Assembly: GCA_020253595.1 (NCBI GenBank)
Contig: JADCBH010000312.1
Span: forward strand, 1 to 14,970
Length of the DNA stretch: 14,970 bases
Reading direction: 5' to 3'
Origin: Brevundimonas sp.
GTDB taxonomy: Bacteria > Pseudomonadota > Alphaproteobacteria > Caulobacterales > Caulobacteraceae
The translations under genes were made by a program, and so were the position numbers. Shown in pieces: positions 1-7,300 of this stretch. The notes under the pieces are model-generated. The model made no database searches, was not told the origin of the DNA, and saw nothing but the letters and a program-made list of their open reading frames with translations. The first letter of the stretch is position 1; each line of letters begins with the position of its first letter.

Positions 1-59
1 CAGCGCGAGCGGAACAGCGCCCGCTCGAACGCGGTCTCGATCTTTGGCTTGATGCCCAT
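1..59 (-). CDS. UPF0114 (YqhA-like) membrane protein, N-terminal fragment
   Basis: Only the first 19 codons are inside the window; the gene leaves at the left edge. The visible N-terminus reads MGIKPKIETAFERALFRSR. This matches the start of the UPF0114/YqhA family, small inner-membrane proteins of unknown function in which a short amphipathic head ending in (F/L)xSRW precedes the first membrane helix. A GGGGG ribosome-binding stretch sits about five bases before the ATG. The start lies 14 bp after the pheT stop on the same strand, so co-transcription with pheT is likely. The family assignment rests on 19 residues only and is tentative. Confidence 0.5.
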   Translation of the reverse strand, partial: MGIKPKIETAFERALFRSR

Positions 60-73
60 GATTACCCCCGAGC

Positions 74-2476
74 CTAACTTCTCAGCCGCGCCCCGAGCTT
101 TTCGGCAGCGGCGACGACACGCCCAGACAGACCCTCGATATCGGCTTCGGTCAAGGTCGCCTCGCGCGGCTGGATGACGACTTCCAGCGCAATGGACTTC
201 GAACCCTCCGGTACACCGGCTCCGCGATAGACGTCGAACACCCGCACGTCCGTGATCAGGGCCTTGTCCGCCCCGGCCGCCGCGCGGACCAGATCGCCCG
301 CCGCCCGGCTGTCCTCGACCACGAAGGCGAAGTCCCGGGTCAGAGGCATCAGGTTGGGCAGGTCGGCGGATCCCCGGGCCTTGGTCGGCCGGGCCTTGGG
401 CTCCGGTACGGTGTCCAGCACGATCTCGAAGGCCAGCATCGGGCCATCGGCGTCCAGCGCCTTCAGCGAGCGCGGATGCACCGCCCCGAACTCGGCGATG
501 ACGGTCTTGGGCCCCAGTTGCAGCCGCGCCGACCGGCCCGGATGCCACCAGTCGCGGGTCTGCCCCTGCGCCAGCTGCAAGGCGGCGACCGGTGCGCCGA
601 TCTGCTCCAGCAGGGCCATCAGGTCACCCTTCAGGCCGAACAGGGCGTCCTCGCCCGCCCCGCCCCAGTGCCGTGCGGCGCGCGGACTGATCAGGCCGGC
701 GATCACCGTCCTCTGGTCGGCCGGGCCGTCACCCAGATAGATCGGCCCGATCTCGAACAGGGCCACATCGCCATGCCCGCGTGCGTCGTTGCGCGCCGCC
801 GCCTGGATCAGGTTCGGCAGGACCGACGGCCGCATGCAGTCCAGATCCGACGCGATCGGGTTGTCGACGACCAGACGCTCGTCGCCTCCGCCGAACATCG
901 CCGCGATGTCCCGGCGCGTGAACGACCAGGTCACGGCTTCGGCGTAGCCCATCGCCGCCAGTGCCCGTCGCGCGATCCGCATCCGCGCCTGACGCGGGTT
1001 CAGCACACCGTTGGACGGCGCGCCCTGATCGGGCAGGGGGGTGTCGGGCAGGTGATCGAATCCGTGGATCCGGGCGACCTCCTCGACCAGATCGGCGGGA
1101 CCGTCCACGTCGCGGCGCCACGACGGCGGCGTCACCGTCCAGGGCGCGCCCCGGGCGATTCCGAAGCCCAGTGCGGTCAGGATGTCCGCGATCCGGTCCT
1201 CGCTCAGGTCCAGTCCGGACAGCCGTTTCACAAAGGTCGGATCGAAGGCGAAGGCGGCCGGGTTCGCCGGGGCCTGACCCGCGATCACGATCTCCGACGG
1301 CGCACCGCCACACAGGTCCAGGATCAGCCGCGTCGCCAGCTCCAGCCCCGGCACGACCGAGGCCGGGTCGACCCCGCGCGCGAACCGGTACTGGGCGTCG
1401 GACGTGATGCCCAGCGAGCGTCCCGTCTGGGCCGTGGCGATGGGGTCGAACCAGGCGCTCTCGACGAAGACATCGACGGTCGCCTCGTCGCAGCCGGTGG
1501 ACTCCCCACCCATGACGCCGCCCAGGCCGACGGCCCGCTCTCCGCCCGCATCGGCGATGACGCAGTCGGTCGGCGCCGCCGCATAGGTCTTGCCGTCCAG
1601 GGCGATCAGAGCCTCGCCCGTGTCCCCGGTCGTCTGTCCACCACGCACCACCATCTCGGACCCGACCAGTTTGCCGGCATCATAGACGTGCAGCGGACGC
1701 GCCCGGTCATAGGCGATCAGATTGGTCACATCGACCAGCCGGTTGATCGAGCGCAGCCCGATCGAGGTCAGCCGCCGCTGCAACCACTCGGGCGACGGCC
1801 CGTTCTTCACACCCCGGATCAGCCGCCCGGCGAAGACGGGGCACAGCTCCGGTGCCTTGATGCGCACCGCGATGGGGCACGGGAATCCGCCGCGCACCGA
1901 CGCGATCTCATAGTCCTTCAGCGTGCCGAGGCCCGCGGCCGCCAGATCGCGCGCGATGCCGGTCACGCCCAGCCAGTCCGGCCGGTTCGGCGTCACCTCG
2001 AAATCGATAACGGGCTCCGCCCCGAACAGCTTCGCCACCGGCGTGCCGACCGGGATTTCCGGCGGCAGTTCCTGGATGCCGTCGCTTTCGTCGGCCAGCT
2101 GTAGCTCGGAGGCCGAACACAGCATGCCGTTCGACACCACGCCGCGCACCGGCTTCTCGACCAGCGTCACGCCCAGCCCGGGCACATAGGCTCCGATCGG
2201 CGCGTAAATGGTCGTCAGACCCACACGCGCATTGGGCGCGCCGCAGACGATCTCCTTCATCCCGTCGACGGTCTCGACCTGGCACACGCGCAGCCGGTCG
2301 GCATTGGGGTGCTGCACCGCCTCGACGATCTTCGCCACAGTAAACGGGGCCAGCGCCGCGGCCGGGTCGTGGACTTCCTCGACCTCCAGCCCGGCCATGG
2401 TCATGGCGTCGGCGACCTCGGCGGCGGTGGCCGTCGTGTCGAGGTGATCCATCAGCCAGGACAGTGAGAACTTCAT
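74..2476 (-). CDS. pheT: Phenylalanine--tRNA ligase beta subunit
   Basis: The gene encodes 800 residues, close to the usual length of about 800 for bacterial PheT. PheT pairs with PheS as an alpha2-beta2 enzyme that charges tRNA-Phe in the cytoplasm. The N-terminus (MKFSLSWLMDHLDTTA) is typical. An EMAP/OB-type tRNA-binding domain follows at about residues 40-150 (with HPNADRLRVCQV and VVSNGMLCS). Next come the B3/B4 editing region (about 210-380), the B5 domain (about 410-480), the catalytic-like core, and a C-terminal FDX-ACB anticodon-binding domain (about 705-800, beginning near PLTRDFAFVV). The start lies 23 bp after the stop of the preceding small gene, with no strong Shine-Dalgarno sequence. 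Two paralogous small genes separate it from pheS, which is unusual because pheS and pheT are normally adjacent. Confidence 0.97.
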   Translation of the reverse strand: MKFSLSWLMDHLDTTATAAEVADAMTMAGLEVEEVHDPAAALAPFTVAKIVEAVQHPNADRLRVCQVETVDGMKEIVCGAPNARVGLTTIYAPIGAYVPGLGVTLVEKPVRGVVSNGMLCSASELQLADESDGIQELPPEIPVGTPVAKLFGAEPVIDFEVTPNRPDWLGVTGIARDLAAAGLGTLKDYEIASVRGGFPCPIAVRIKAPELCPVFAGRLIRGVKNGPSPEWLQRRLTSIGLRSINRLVDVTNLIAYDRARPLHVYDAGKLVGSEMVVRGGQTTGDTGEALIALDGKTYAAAPTDCVIADAGGERAVGLGGVMGGESTGCDEATVDVFVESAWFDPIATAQTGRSLGITSDAQYRFARGVDPASVVPGLELATRLILDLCGGAPSEIVIAGQAPANPAAFAFDPTFVKRLSGLDLSEDRIADILTALGFGIARGAPWTVTPPSWRRDVDGPADLVEEVARIHGFDHLPDTPLPDQGAPSNGVLNPRQARMRIARRALAAMGYAEAVTWSFTRRDIAAMFGGGDERLVVDNPIASDLDCMRPSVLPNLIQAAARNDARGHGDVALFEIGPIYLGDGPADQRTVIAGLISPRAARHWGGAGEDALFGLKGDLMALLEQIGAPVAALQLAQGQTRDWWHPGRSARLQLGPKTVIAEFGAVHPRSLKALDADGPMLAFEIVLDTVPEPKARPTKARGSADLPNLMPLTRDFAFVVEDSRAAGDLVRAAAGADKALITDVRVFDVYRGAGVPEGSKSIALEVVIQPREATLTEADIEGLSGRVVAAAEKLGARLRS

Positions 2477-2499
2477 GGGTCAGTCGGCTCGAAAGGAGG

Positions 2500-2910
2500 T
2501 CAGGCGGTCGGGATGGCGAGGAGCTGTTCGATCAGGGCATCGTTGCCGGTGAAGCCCAGGGCATAGAACTCGCAGCCGACAAAGGTGCAGTTGCGCACCG
2601 GCAGGGTCCCGATGGCTTTCGACCCCGAGGGCCGCAGCACCAGATTGCTCATGTCACCCTTGGCCTCGCCGAAGTTGGTCGAGTCGAAGTTCGTGCCATC
2701 CAGAACCAGCATCACCGCCGGTCCCTCGATGCGGCAGCCGGTGAACGTCAGGCCATCGATCACCGTCCGGCCCGTGCGCAGGTGATGCACGAACAGGTCA
2801 TAGAGAGCGAAGTCCTCGTTCTGGAAGCTGCGCTTGGACAGGTCGGTCGCGGGGTTCATGCGACGCCCCAGACCGATCATCGGAAGGGGCCCCTGGAACG
2901 GCTGGTTCAT
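2500..2910 (-). CDS. Small beta-helix/pentapeptide-like protein, second of a tandem pair
   Basis: I do not recognise a named family. The 136-residue protein has no signal peptide and no membrane helix. Its core (about residues 48-122) has short strands with recurring Cys/Phe/Asn positions (LTFTGCRIEG, TNFDSTNFG, VRNCTFVGCEFYALGF). This resembles pentapeptide-repeat or other short right-handed beta-helix proteins. It is clearly paralogous to the gene just upstream: both share the pattern GPxVML-L, FDxxNFG, RPxGxK, G-xP-RNCxFVxC-F, GFxG. The ATG overlaps the upstream stop as ATGA, which implies translational coupling. It sits between pheS and pheT on the same strand, so it should be made together with Phe-tRNA synthetase. 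A role in that enzyme or its regulation is only a guess from position. Confidence 0.8.
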   Translation of the reverse strand: MNQPFQGPLPMIGLGRRMNPATDLSKRSFQNEDFALYDLFVHHLRTGRTVIDGLTFTGCRIEGPAVMLVLDGTNFDSTNFGEAKGDMSNLVLRPSGSKAIGTLPVRNCTFVGCEFYALGFTGNDALIEQLLAIPTA

Positions 2911-3314
2911 TGCGATCCCCGTGATTGAATGCCGGCGACGGCGTCCATGAAGGGCTCGTGGCCCGAGAAGCCGATCATGGCGAAGCGGCACCGCACGAAG
3001 CGGCAGTTCCGGAACGGCACGGCCCCGACCACCTTGGGGCCGACCGGCCGCCACAGCAGGCTGGACGGAATTTCCGCCACGCCGAAGTTGCAGCCATCAA
3101 AGCTGTTGTCCTCCAGGGCCAGCATCACGCCGGGCCCCTCGAACACGCAGTCCTCGAACACCTTGTCCGCGATCACCGTCACACCCGCGTTGAAGTGCAG
3201 GACGGCGTACTGCGGCAGCCAGATCCCCGCCTTGGAGAAATGGGTCTGTTCAACGATGGCGCGGTTGGCCGGCGTGTCGGCCGGGCCGGGCGTCTTCTGG
3301 GCGGTGTCGGTCAT
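2907..3314 (-). CDS. Small beta-helix/pentapeptide-like protein, first of a tandem pair
   Basis: This 135-residue protein of unknown function starts MTDTAQKTPG. The N-terminal 40 residues are polar and poorly conserved with its neighbour. Residues about 46-130 carry the paired-strand pattern (FEDCVFEGPG, NSFDGCNFG, VPFRNCRFVRCRF, GFSG) shared with the next gene. Cys-Phe steps at roughly five-residue intervals suggest a short pentapeptide-like solenoid, but there are too few repeats for a classical member. I chose the ATG 17 bp after the pheS stop; a weak GGAA precedes it. The gene ends in a 4-bp ATGA overlap with its paralog. Location between pheS and pheT suggests membership of the phe operon. 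A duplication followed by divergence is the simplest history. Confidence 0.8.
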   Translation of the reverse strand: MTDTAQKTPGPADTPANRAIVEQTHFSKAGIWLPQYAVLHFNAGVTVIADKVFEDCVFEGPGVMLALEDNSFDGCNFGVAEIPSSLLWRPVGPKVVGAVPFRNCRFVRCRFAMIGFSGHEPFMDAVAGIQSRGSQ

Positions 3315-3331
3315 GGTCAGGTTCCGCGGCC

Positions 3332-4408
3332 TCAGCTGAGACCGGATGCAGGGTTGGGGGCGGCGAACGCCGAGAAGCCGTAGTGGGCCAGCCAGCGGAC
3401 ATCGGCCTCGAACATGGGGCGCAGGTCCGGCACGCCATATTTCAGCATGGCCAGGCGATCGACCCCCATGCCGAAGGCAAAGCCCTGCCACTGGTCCGGA
3501 TCGATACCGCAGGCCTTGAGCACATTGGGATGGACCATTCCGCAGCCCAGGATCTCCAGCCAGTCGTCGCCTTCGTTCAGCACCAGCTTGCCGCCCGAGC
3601 GGTCGCAGCGGATGTCCATCTCGGCCGACGGCTCGGTGAAGGGGAAGTGATGGGGCCGGAAGCGCGCATCCACGTCGTCCAGTTCGAAGAACCGCGCGAC
3701 GAAGTCCTTCAGGGTCGTTTTCAGATGACCCATGTGGATGTCCCGGCCAATCACCAGTCCCTCGATCTGGTGGAACATCGGGGTGTGGGTCGCGTCGGAG
3801 TCCTTACGAAAAGTGCGGCCGGGCGCGACGATGCGGATCGGCGGCTCCTGGCTCATCATGGTGCGCACCTGAACCGGCGATGTGTGGGTCCGCAGGACCT
3901 TGCGCTCGCCCGTCTCCGGGTCGGGCTTCAGGAAGAAGGTGTCGTGCATCTCCCGCGCCGGGTGCTTGGGCGGGAAGTTCAGGGCCGTGAAGTTGTGGAA
4001 GTCGTCCTCGATGTCCGGCCCCTCGGCGACGGAAAAGCCCATCTCGGCGAAGACGGCGATCATCTCGTCCATCACCTGCATGGTCGGATGAACCCCGCCC
4101 TTCCTGCGCGGCCGGGCCGGCAGGGTCAGGTCGAAGTGCTCGGCCTTCAGGCGTGCATCCAGTTCGGCGGCTTCCAGTTCCGCCTTCTTCGCCACGATGG
4201 CGGCCGTCACGCGGTCGCGCAGGCCATTGATGACGGGACCCTGCTCGCGCCGTTCGTCCGGGCTCATCGCCCCCATGCCCTTGAGCAGGCCCGAGATGGT
4301 TCCGGTCTTGCCGAGCGCGTTCACACGTACGGCCTCGACGTCGGCGACGGTGGTCGCGCCGCCGATGGCGTTGATCAGATCCAGTTCAAGGGTGGCCAGG
4401 TCGGTCAT
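3332..4408 (-). CDS. pheS: Phenylalanine--tRNA ligase alpha subunit
   Basis: The 358-residue product has the usual length for alphaproteobacterial PheS, the catalytic subunit that activates phenylalanine and transfers it to tRNA-Phe. Residues 1-100 form the N-terminal tRNA-contacting helical arm. The class II synthetase core follows: motif 1 around MQVMDEMIAVFAEMGF, then RTHTSPVQVR, motif 2 around PGRTFRKDSDATHTPMFHQ, and motif 3 around FGMGVDRLAMLKYG. An AGGGA sequence eight bases before the ATG supports the start. The stop is 17 bp from the first small paralogous gene, which leads on to pheT. The rpmI-rplT genes that often precede pheS are absent; a secreted Gly-rich protein gene ends 52 bp upstream on the same strand. 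Confidence 0.97.
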   Translation of the reverse strand: MTDLATLELDLINAIGGATTVADVEAVRVNALGKTGTISGLLKGMGAMSPDERREQGPVINGLRDRVTAAIVAKKAELEAAELDARLKAEHFDLTLPARPRRKGGVHPTMQVMDEMIAVFAEMGFSVAEGPDIEDDFHNFTALNFPPKHPAREMHDTFFLKPDPETGERKVLRTHTSPVQVRTMMSQEPPIRIVAPGRTFRKDSDATHTPMFHQIEGLVIGRDIHMGHLKTTLKDFVARFFELDDVDARFRPHHFPFTEPSAEMDIRCDRSGGKLVLNEGDDWLEILGCGMVHPNVLKACGIDPDQWQGFAFGMGVDRLAMLKYGVPDLRPMFEADVRWLAHYGFSAFAAPNPASGLS

Positions 4409-4460
4409 GGCGGCAGTCCCTAGCCGCTCACGCCTCCGGACGGAAGACGGCTGAGCGGGT

Positions 4461-5387
4461 TCAGCCCCGCTCGCCCGGCTCCTGCAGGTAGGGCATCGTC
4501 TGGCGATAGGGGCGGCCTTCGCCAGTGTCGCCCGGCGGCAGGTCGCCGTAGTAGTCCGCCGGCGGAGCCAAATAGATCGGCGCCGGCTGATAGGTCACGG
4601 GCGGGGCCTGAACGATGATCGGCTCCTGATAGGCCGGTGGGGCGGGCGCGTACTGGGGCCCACCGGTCACCGCACCACCCCCATACGCGTAGCCACCACC
4701 ATGCGACTGGCTCTGGCTGTAGCTTTCGTACGACGAATAGCGGGAGCCATGGGCCGCGCTGTGGTCGCGCTCGAAATAGACCTGCGGCGGGGCCTGCACG
4801 ACCGCGCCATGCCCATAGCCCGGCTGCGGATGGCCACCGCCATGGCCGGATCCGCCGTCGCACACGCTGTTGCACGGACGCGGACGCGGCGGCCGGCAGC
4901 CGCCGCAGCGGTCCGTCGTCACATAGCGCCGGCCGAAGCCGTGAACGGTATAGCCAAACGGGCGGCTCGGTCCGTAACCCGGCCCGCTGACATAGACATA
5001 GCCGTAACCACCGCCATAGCCGTAGCCGCCCAGGTCAATGCCGCCCGAGCCGACGGCGACCATGCCACCATGCCCGCCGTATCCGCCGCGCACCTGCCCC
5101 AGGTCATAGGCCCGGGCGTTGATGACGCCGCCCGCTCCTGCCGAGGCATAGGCGTTGGCGTTCGCATTGGCGTTTACGTTTACGTTGATATTCCCGCCAT
5201 AGTGGCCACCGCCTCCGCAGCCGCCCCCACAGCCTCCACCCGGATGGCCGCCGCCCCCATAGCCGCCCCCATGGCCTCCGCCGGGGTGACCGCCGCCTCC
5301 GGAACGGTCCCCCGCGAGCGCGGGAGAGCCCCCAAGGACCAGCAGACAGGCCAGCGAGGCGATCAGGGTCGAAAACAGTCGGGACAT
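4461..5387 (-). CDS. Secreted Gly/His/Asn-rich low-complexity protein
   Basis: I recognise no named family. I chose the start MSRLFSTLIASLACLL because a GGAGAG ribosome-binding site precedes it and it opens a clean signal peptide, cleaved near ALA|GD (residue 25), giving 308 residues. The in-frame ATG 63 bp upstream would bury the signal. The mature protein begins with Gly/His repeats (26-65). A strict alternation of Asn with Ile, Val or Ala follows (Asn at 66, 68, 70, 72, 74, 76 and 78), then Gly/Tyr-rich sequence. A Cys cluster (C161, C164, C172, C176) comes next, and the tail is rich in Pro, Gln and Tyr. Alternating Asn/aliphatic stretches favour beta structure, so an extracellular or surface matrix role is possible but unproven. 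It may also metal-bind through His and Cys. Confidence 0.8.
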   Translation of the reverse strand: MSRLFSTLIASLACLLVLGGSPALAGDRSGGGGHPGGGHGGGYGGGGHPGGGCGGGCGGGGHYGGNINVNVNANANANAYASAGAGGVINARAYDLGQVRGGYGGHGGMVAVGSGGIDLGGYGYGGGYGYVYVSGPGYGPSRPFGYTVHGFGRRYVTTDRCGGCRPPRPRPCNSVCDGGSGHGGGHPQPGYGHGAVVQAPPQVYFERDHSAAHGSRYSSYESYSQSQSHGGGYAYGGGAVTGGPQYAPAPPAYQEPIIVQAPPVTYQPAPIYLAPPADYYGDLPPGDTGEGRPYRQTMPYLQEPGERG

Positions 5388-5425
5388 GGCGGAACTCTCC
5401 AGACGAACGGAAATGTCCCTAGAAC

Positions 5426-5439
5426 GTCCGACCTCGGAC
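5426..5439. repeat. Short inverted repeat upstream of the Gly-rich gene
   Basis: GTCCGA-CC-TCGGAC is a perfect 6-bp inverted repeat with a 2-bp centre. It lies 38 bp upstream of the ATG of the secreted Gly-rich gene, where an operator could sit. No T-run follows, so it is not a good terminator. The regulator, if any, is unknown. Confidence 0.35.
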
Positions 5440-5451
5440 CGGTTGGACATG

Positions 5452-5466
5452 CTCGCGCAGCGCGAG
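5452..5466. repeat. 15-bp near-perfect palindrome CTCGCGC-A-GCGCGAG
   Basis: There are 7-bp arms around a single central base, about 50 bp downstream of the stop of the 5517-5975 gene and 65 bp upstream of the Gly-rich gene. In RNA a minimal loop would still allow a GC-rich hairpin. No U-run follows on either strand, so a Rho-independent terminator role is doubtful. Confidence 0.3.
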
Positions 5467-5516
5467 AGTGGCGTCCCCGATGTGGTTAATCTTCGCGCCC
5501 TTGGCGTTAAGCCTGA

Positions 5517-5975
5517 TCAGCGGTCGTAGAGGTAAAGGGAAACGACGCAGTCGCAGTCCGCCGCGCGGTGCCGGGACCGATCCTCACCCCGCGGTGCCCG
5601 GTCGTCGTTGTAGCCATAGGCGTCGTGATACCCCCGGCCCGGAGGGCTGGACCATCGCGTCCAGCGGTTGCCGGGGCTGTAACCATAGCGCCCCCCTCGG
5701 TCGTGACCGCTATATCGGTGCCGGTCCGGTGCTCGATAGGCGCGCGGATCGCCGTAACCCGCGTATCGGGAGGCCGGTCCATAGCCCGTCGCGGCGTGGC
5801 CCGTGACGGCATAGGCTCGCCCATCCCACTCCGTCGGACCACCGCCCCACCCGCCGTGCGGCTGTCCCCAGGTGACCGACGGCGCGCGATAATGGGGCTG
5901 GCCCCAGGTCTGGGCCGCCGCCGGGCTGGCCATGGCGCACGCCACCAGACCCGCCAAGATCACAAGCTCCCGCAT
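5517..5975 (-). CDS. Small secreted Gly/Tyr/Arg-rich protein
   Basis: This is a 152-residue predicted periplasmic or secreted protein of no recognised family. I start it at MRELVILAGLVACAMA, where GGAG lies six bases upstream; an alternative ATG four codons earlier is possible. The signal peptide ends near AAA|Q (residue 21). A hexapeptide TWGQPH occurs twice, at residues 23-28 and 35-40. The rest is low complexity, rich in Gly, Tyr, Arg, Asp and His, and ends with a Cys-Asp-Cys motif followed by a hydrophobic strand (VVSLYLY). Its composition resembles the next gene downstream (4461-5387), so the two may share a location. They are 129 bp apart with palindromes between. It is divergent from nrdB. 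Confidence 0.7.
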   Translation of the reverse strand: MRELVILAGLVACAMASPAAAQTWGQPHYRAPSVTWGQPHGGWGGGPTEWDGRAYAVTGHAATGYGPASRYAGYGDPRAYRAPDRHRYSGHDRGGRYGYSPGNRWTRWSSPPGRGYHDAYGYNDDRAPRGEDRSRHRAADCDCVVSLYLYDR

Positions 5976-6138
5976 CGCCGTCTCCATGCCCTGTCGCCGG
6001 AAAGGTTAACACGGATCGCCCGAAATCCTCTCCCTCCCCGTTCCGGGAGGCTAGTGCCCGCTGCCCTGCCCGCCTTTCCCATCCTGTTCACAGCGGAAGA
6101 GCGATGACGCATGCCTGCGACCGGTTGTCCCCATGTGC

Positions 6139-6153
6139 ACACAAGATGTTGAT
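6139..6153. promoter_or_regulatory. NrdR box 1 upstream of nrdB
   Basis: ACACAAGATGTTGAT matches the published NrdR box consensus acaCwAtATaTwGtg at 11 of 15 positions, including every core position except the two t/a sites. NrdR is the ATP/dATP-sensing repressor of ribonucleotide reductase genes. It overlaps a plausible -35 element. Confidence 0.7.
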
Positions 6154-6177
6154 GTTGGGGATCGTTAACCATCTAGA
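6149..6177 (+). promoter_or_regulatory. Candidate sigma-70-type promoter of nrdB
   Basis: A TTGATG -35-like hexamer (6149-6154) is separated by 17 bp from a weak TCTAGA -10-like hexamer (6172-6177). Transcription would begin near 6184, leaving a leader of about 65 bases to the chosen nrdB start. The two hexamers overlap the two NrdR boxes, the geometry expected for repression. The -10 match is poor, so the exact promoter is uncertain. Confidence 0.4.
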
Positions 6178-6184
6178 AGTAGCG
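6170..6184. promoter_or_regulatory. NrdR box 2 upstream of nrdB
   Basis: CATCTAGAAGTAGCG contains the core CTAGAAGTAG, which matches CwAtATaTwG at seven of ten positions. The core lies exactly 31 bp from the core of box 1 (6142 to 6173). That is the three-helical-turn spacing known for tandem NrdR boxes. Alone it would be weak; the spacing makes it credible. Confidence 0.6.
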
Positions 6185-6248
6185 TCGACGACGATTCTGG
6201 GCTTGGATGGCTCAGACACTCTCAAACCCCTGTTGCTTCGGTCCCGCC

Positions 6249-7295
6249 ATGAACGCTCACGTCTCGATCAAGCCCGCCACTGCAGGCCTGCTGACGCCCT
6301 CGGCCGCCTACAAGCCGTTCCGCTATCCGTGGGCATTCGACATGTGGAAGAAGCAGCAGCAGGTCCACTGGATGCCCGAGGAAGTGCCGCTCGGCGAGGA
6401 CTGCAAGGACTGGGCGGCCAACCTCAACGACCGTGAGCGCAACCTGCTGACGCAGATCTTCCGCTTCTTCACCCAGTCGGACATCGAGGTCGCCGACAAC
6501 TACATGGAGAAGTACGGCCGGGTCTTCAAACCGACCGAGGTCAAGATGATGCTCTCGGCGTTCGCGAACATGGAGACCATCCATATCGCGGCCTATGCCC
6601 TGCTGCTCGAGACCATCGGCATGCCCGAGAGCGAGTTCGGGGCCTTCATGGAATACGAGGCCATGAAGGACAAGCACGACTACATGGGCCAGTTCGGGGT
6701 CGAGACCGAGGCCGATATCGCCCGCACGCTCGCCATGTTCGGCGGCTTCACCGAGGGGCTTCAGCTGTTCGCGTCCTTCGCGATGCTGATGAACTTCCCG
6801 CGCCAGAACAAGATGAAGGGCATGGGCCAGATCGTGTCCTGGTCAGTGCGCGACGAGAGCCTGCACTGCGACGGCATCATCAAGCTCTACCACGCCTTCA
6901 ACAAGGAAACCGGCTGCGTCACCCCGGCCGTCGCTGACGACATCGTCGAGTGCTGCCGCACCGTGGTGAAGCTGGAAGACAAGTTCATCGACCTGGCGTT
7001 TGAGGCCGGCGAGGTCTCGGGCATGACGCCGGACGACATCAAGGCCTACATCCGCTTCATCGCCGACTGGCGCCTGCGCCAGCTCAAGCTACCCGAGCTC
7101 TATGGCGTCAAGGAAAACCCCCTGCCGTGGCTCCAGTCGCTGCTGTCGGGCGTCGAACACGCCAACTTCTTCGAGGCCCGCGCCACCGAATACTCCAAGG
7201 CCGCCACGCAAGGCGCCTGGCACGGCGCCGACGGCGTCTGGTCGGAGTTCGACAAGCTCATCGCGCGCCGCGACATGAGCCTGGTGCCGGGCTGA
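6249..7295 (+). CDS. nrdB: Class I ribonucleotide reductase small (radical) subunit
   Basis: The 348-residue product supplies the tyrosyl-radical/di-iron half of ribonucleotide diphosphate reductase, which makes dNTP precursors in the cytoplasm. All expected cofactor residues are visible: Asp78 (FTQSDIEV), Glu109 and His112 with radical Tyr116 (METIHIAAY), Glu169 (FTEG), and Glu203 and His206 (RDESLH). The E-x2-H-x3-Y spacing equals E. coli Glu115/His118/Tyr122. I chose the ATG at MNAHVSIKPA; an in-frame ATG at 6207 would add 14 residues, and neither has a strong Shine-Dalgarno sequence. Tandem NrdR boxes precede it. The partner nrdA is not in this window. A repeat-type hairpin begins five bases after the stop. 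Confidence 0.95.
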   Translation: MNAHVSIKPATAGLLTPSAAYKPFRYPWAFDMWKKQQQVHWMPEEVPLGEDCKDWAANLNDRERNLLTQIFRFFTQSDIEVADNYMEKYGRVFKPTEVKMMLSAFANMETIHIAAYALLLETIGMPESEFGAFMEYEAMKDKHDYMGQFGVETEADIARTLAMFGGFTEGLQLFASFAMLMNFPRQNKMKGMGQIVSWSVRDESLHCDGIIKLYHAFNKETGCVTPAVADDIVECCRTVVKLEDKFIDLAFEAGEVSGMTPDDIKAYIRFIADWRLRQLKLPELYGVKENPLPWLQSLLSGVEHANFFEARATEYSKAATQGAWHGADGVWSEFDKLIARRDMSLVPG

Positions 7296-7300
7296 CACGC

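Noticed and set aside
476..2104. Long plus-strand open frame (542 codons) opposite pheT
   Set aside because: It is the antisense shadow of pheT, in a GC-rich genome where such frames are common; the composition is Arg/Asp/Gln-rich with no domain.
2493..2563. Perfect Shine-Dalgarno AAGGAGGT on the plus strand followed by ATG at 2513
   Set aside because: The reading frame is only 17 codons and lies inside the 3' end of a real minus-strand gene; the match is coincidental.
3383..4423. Long plus-strand open frame opposite pheS
   Set aside because: It is the antisense shadow of a clear PheS coding region, with no recognisable motifs.
4409..4460. Short stems upstream of pheS considered an attenuator or terminator
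   Set aside because: The hairpins are short, no U-run follows and there is no Phe-rich leader peptide.
6030..6051. CTCCCTCCCCGTTCCGGGAGG considered a third copy of the DUF559-flanking repeat
   Set aside because: Only the C-rich first arm resembles it; the diagnostic GTGACGGAGGGGGC end is missing.
6005..6169. GTTAAC sites at 6005-6010 and 6164-6169 considered as CtrA sites
   Set aside because: CtrA sites need a second TTAA seven bases away; neither site has one.
6104..6436. Plus-strand ORF starting 145 bp before nrdB
   Set aside because: Most of it is an out-of-frame reading of nrdB, and its front covers the NrdR-box region.
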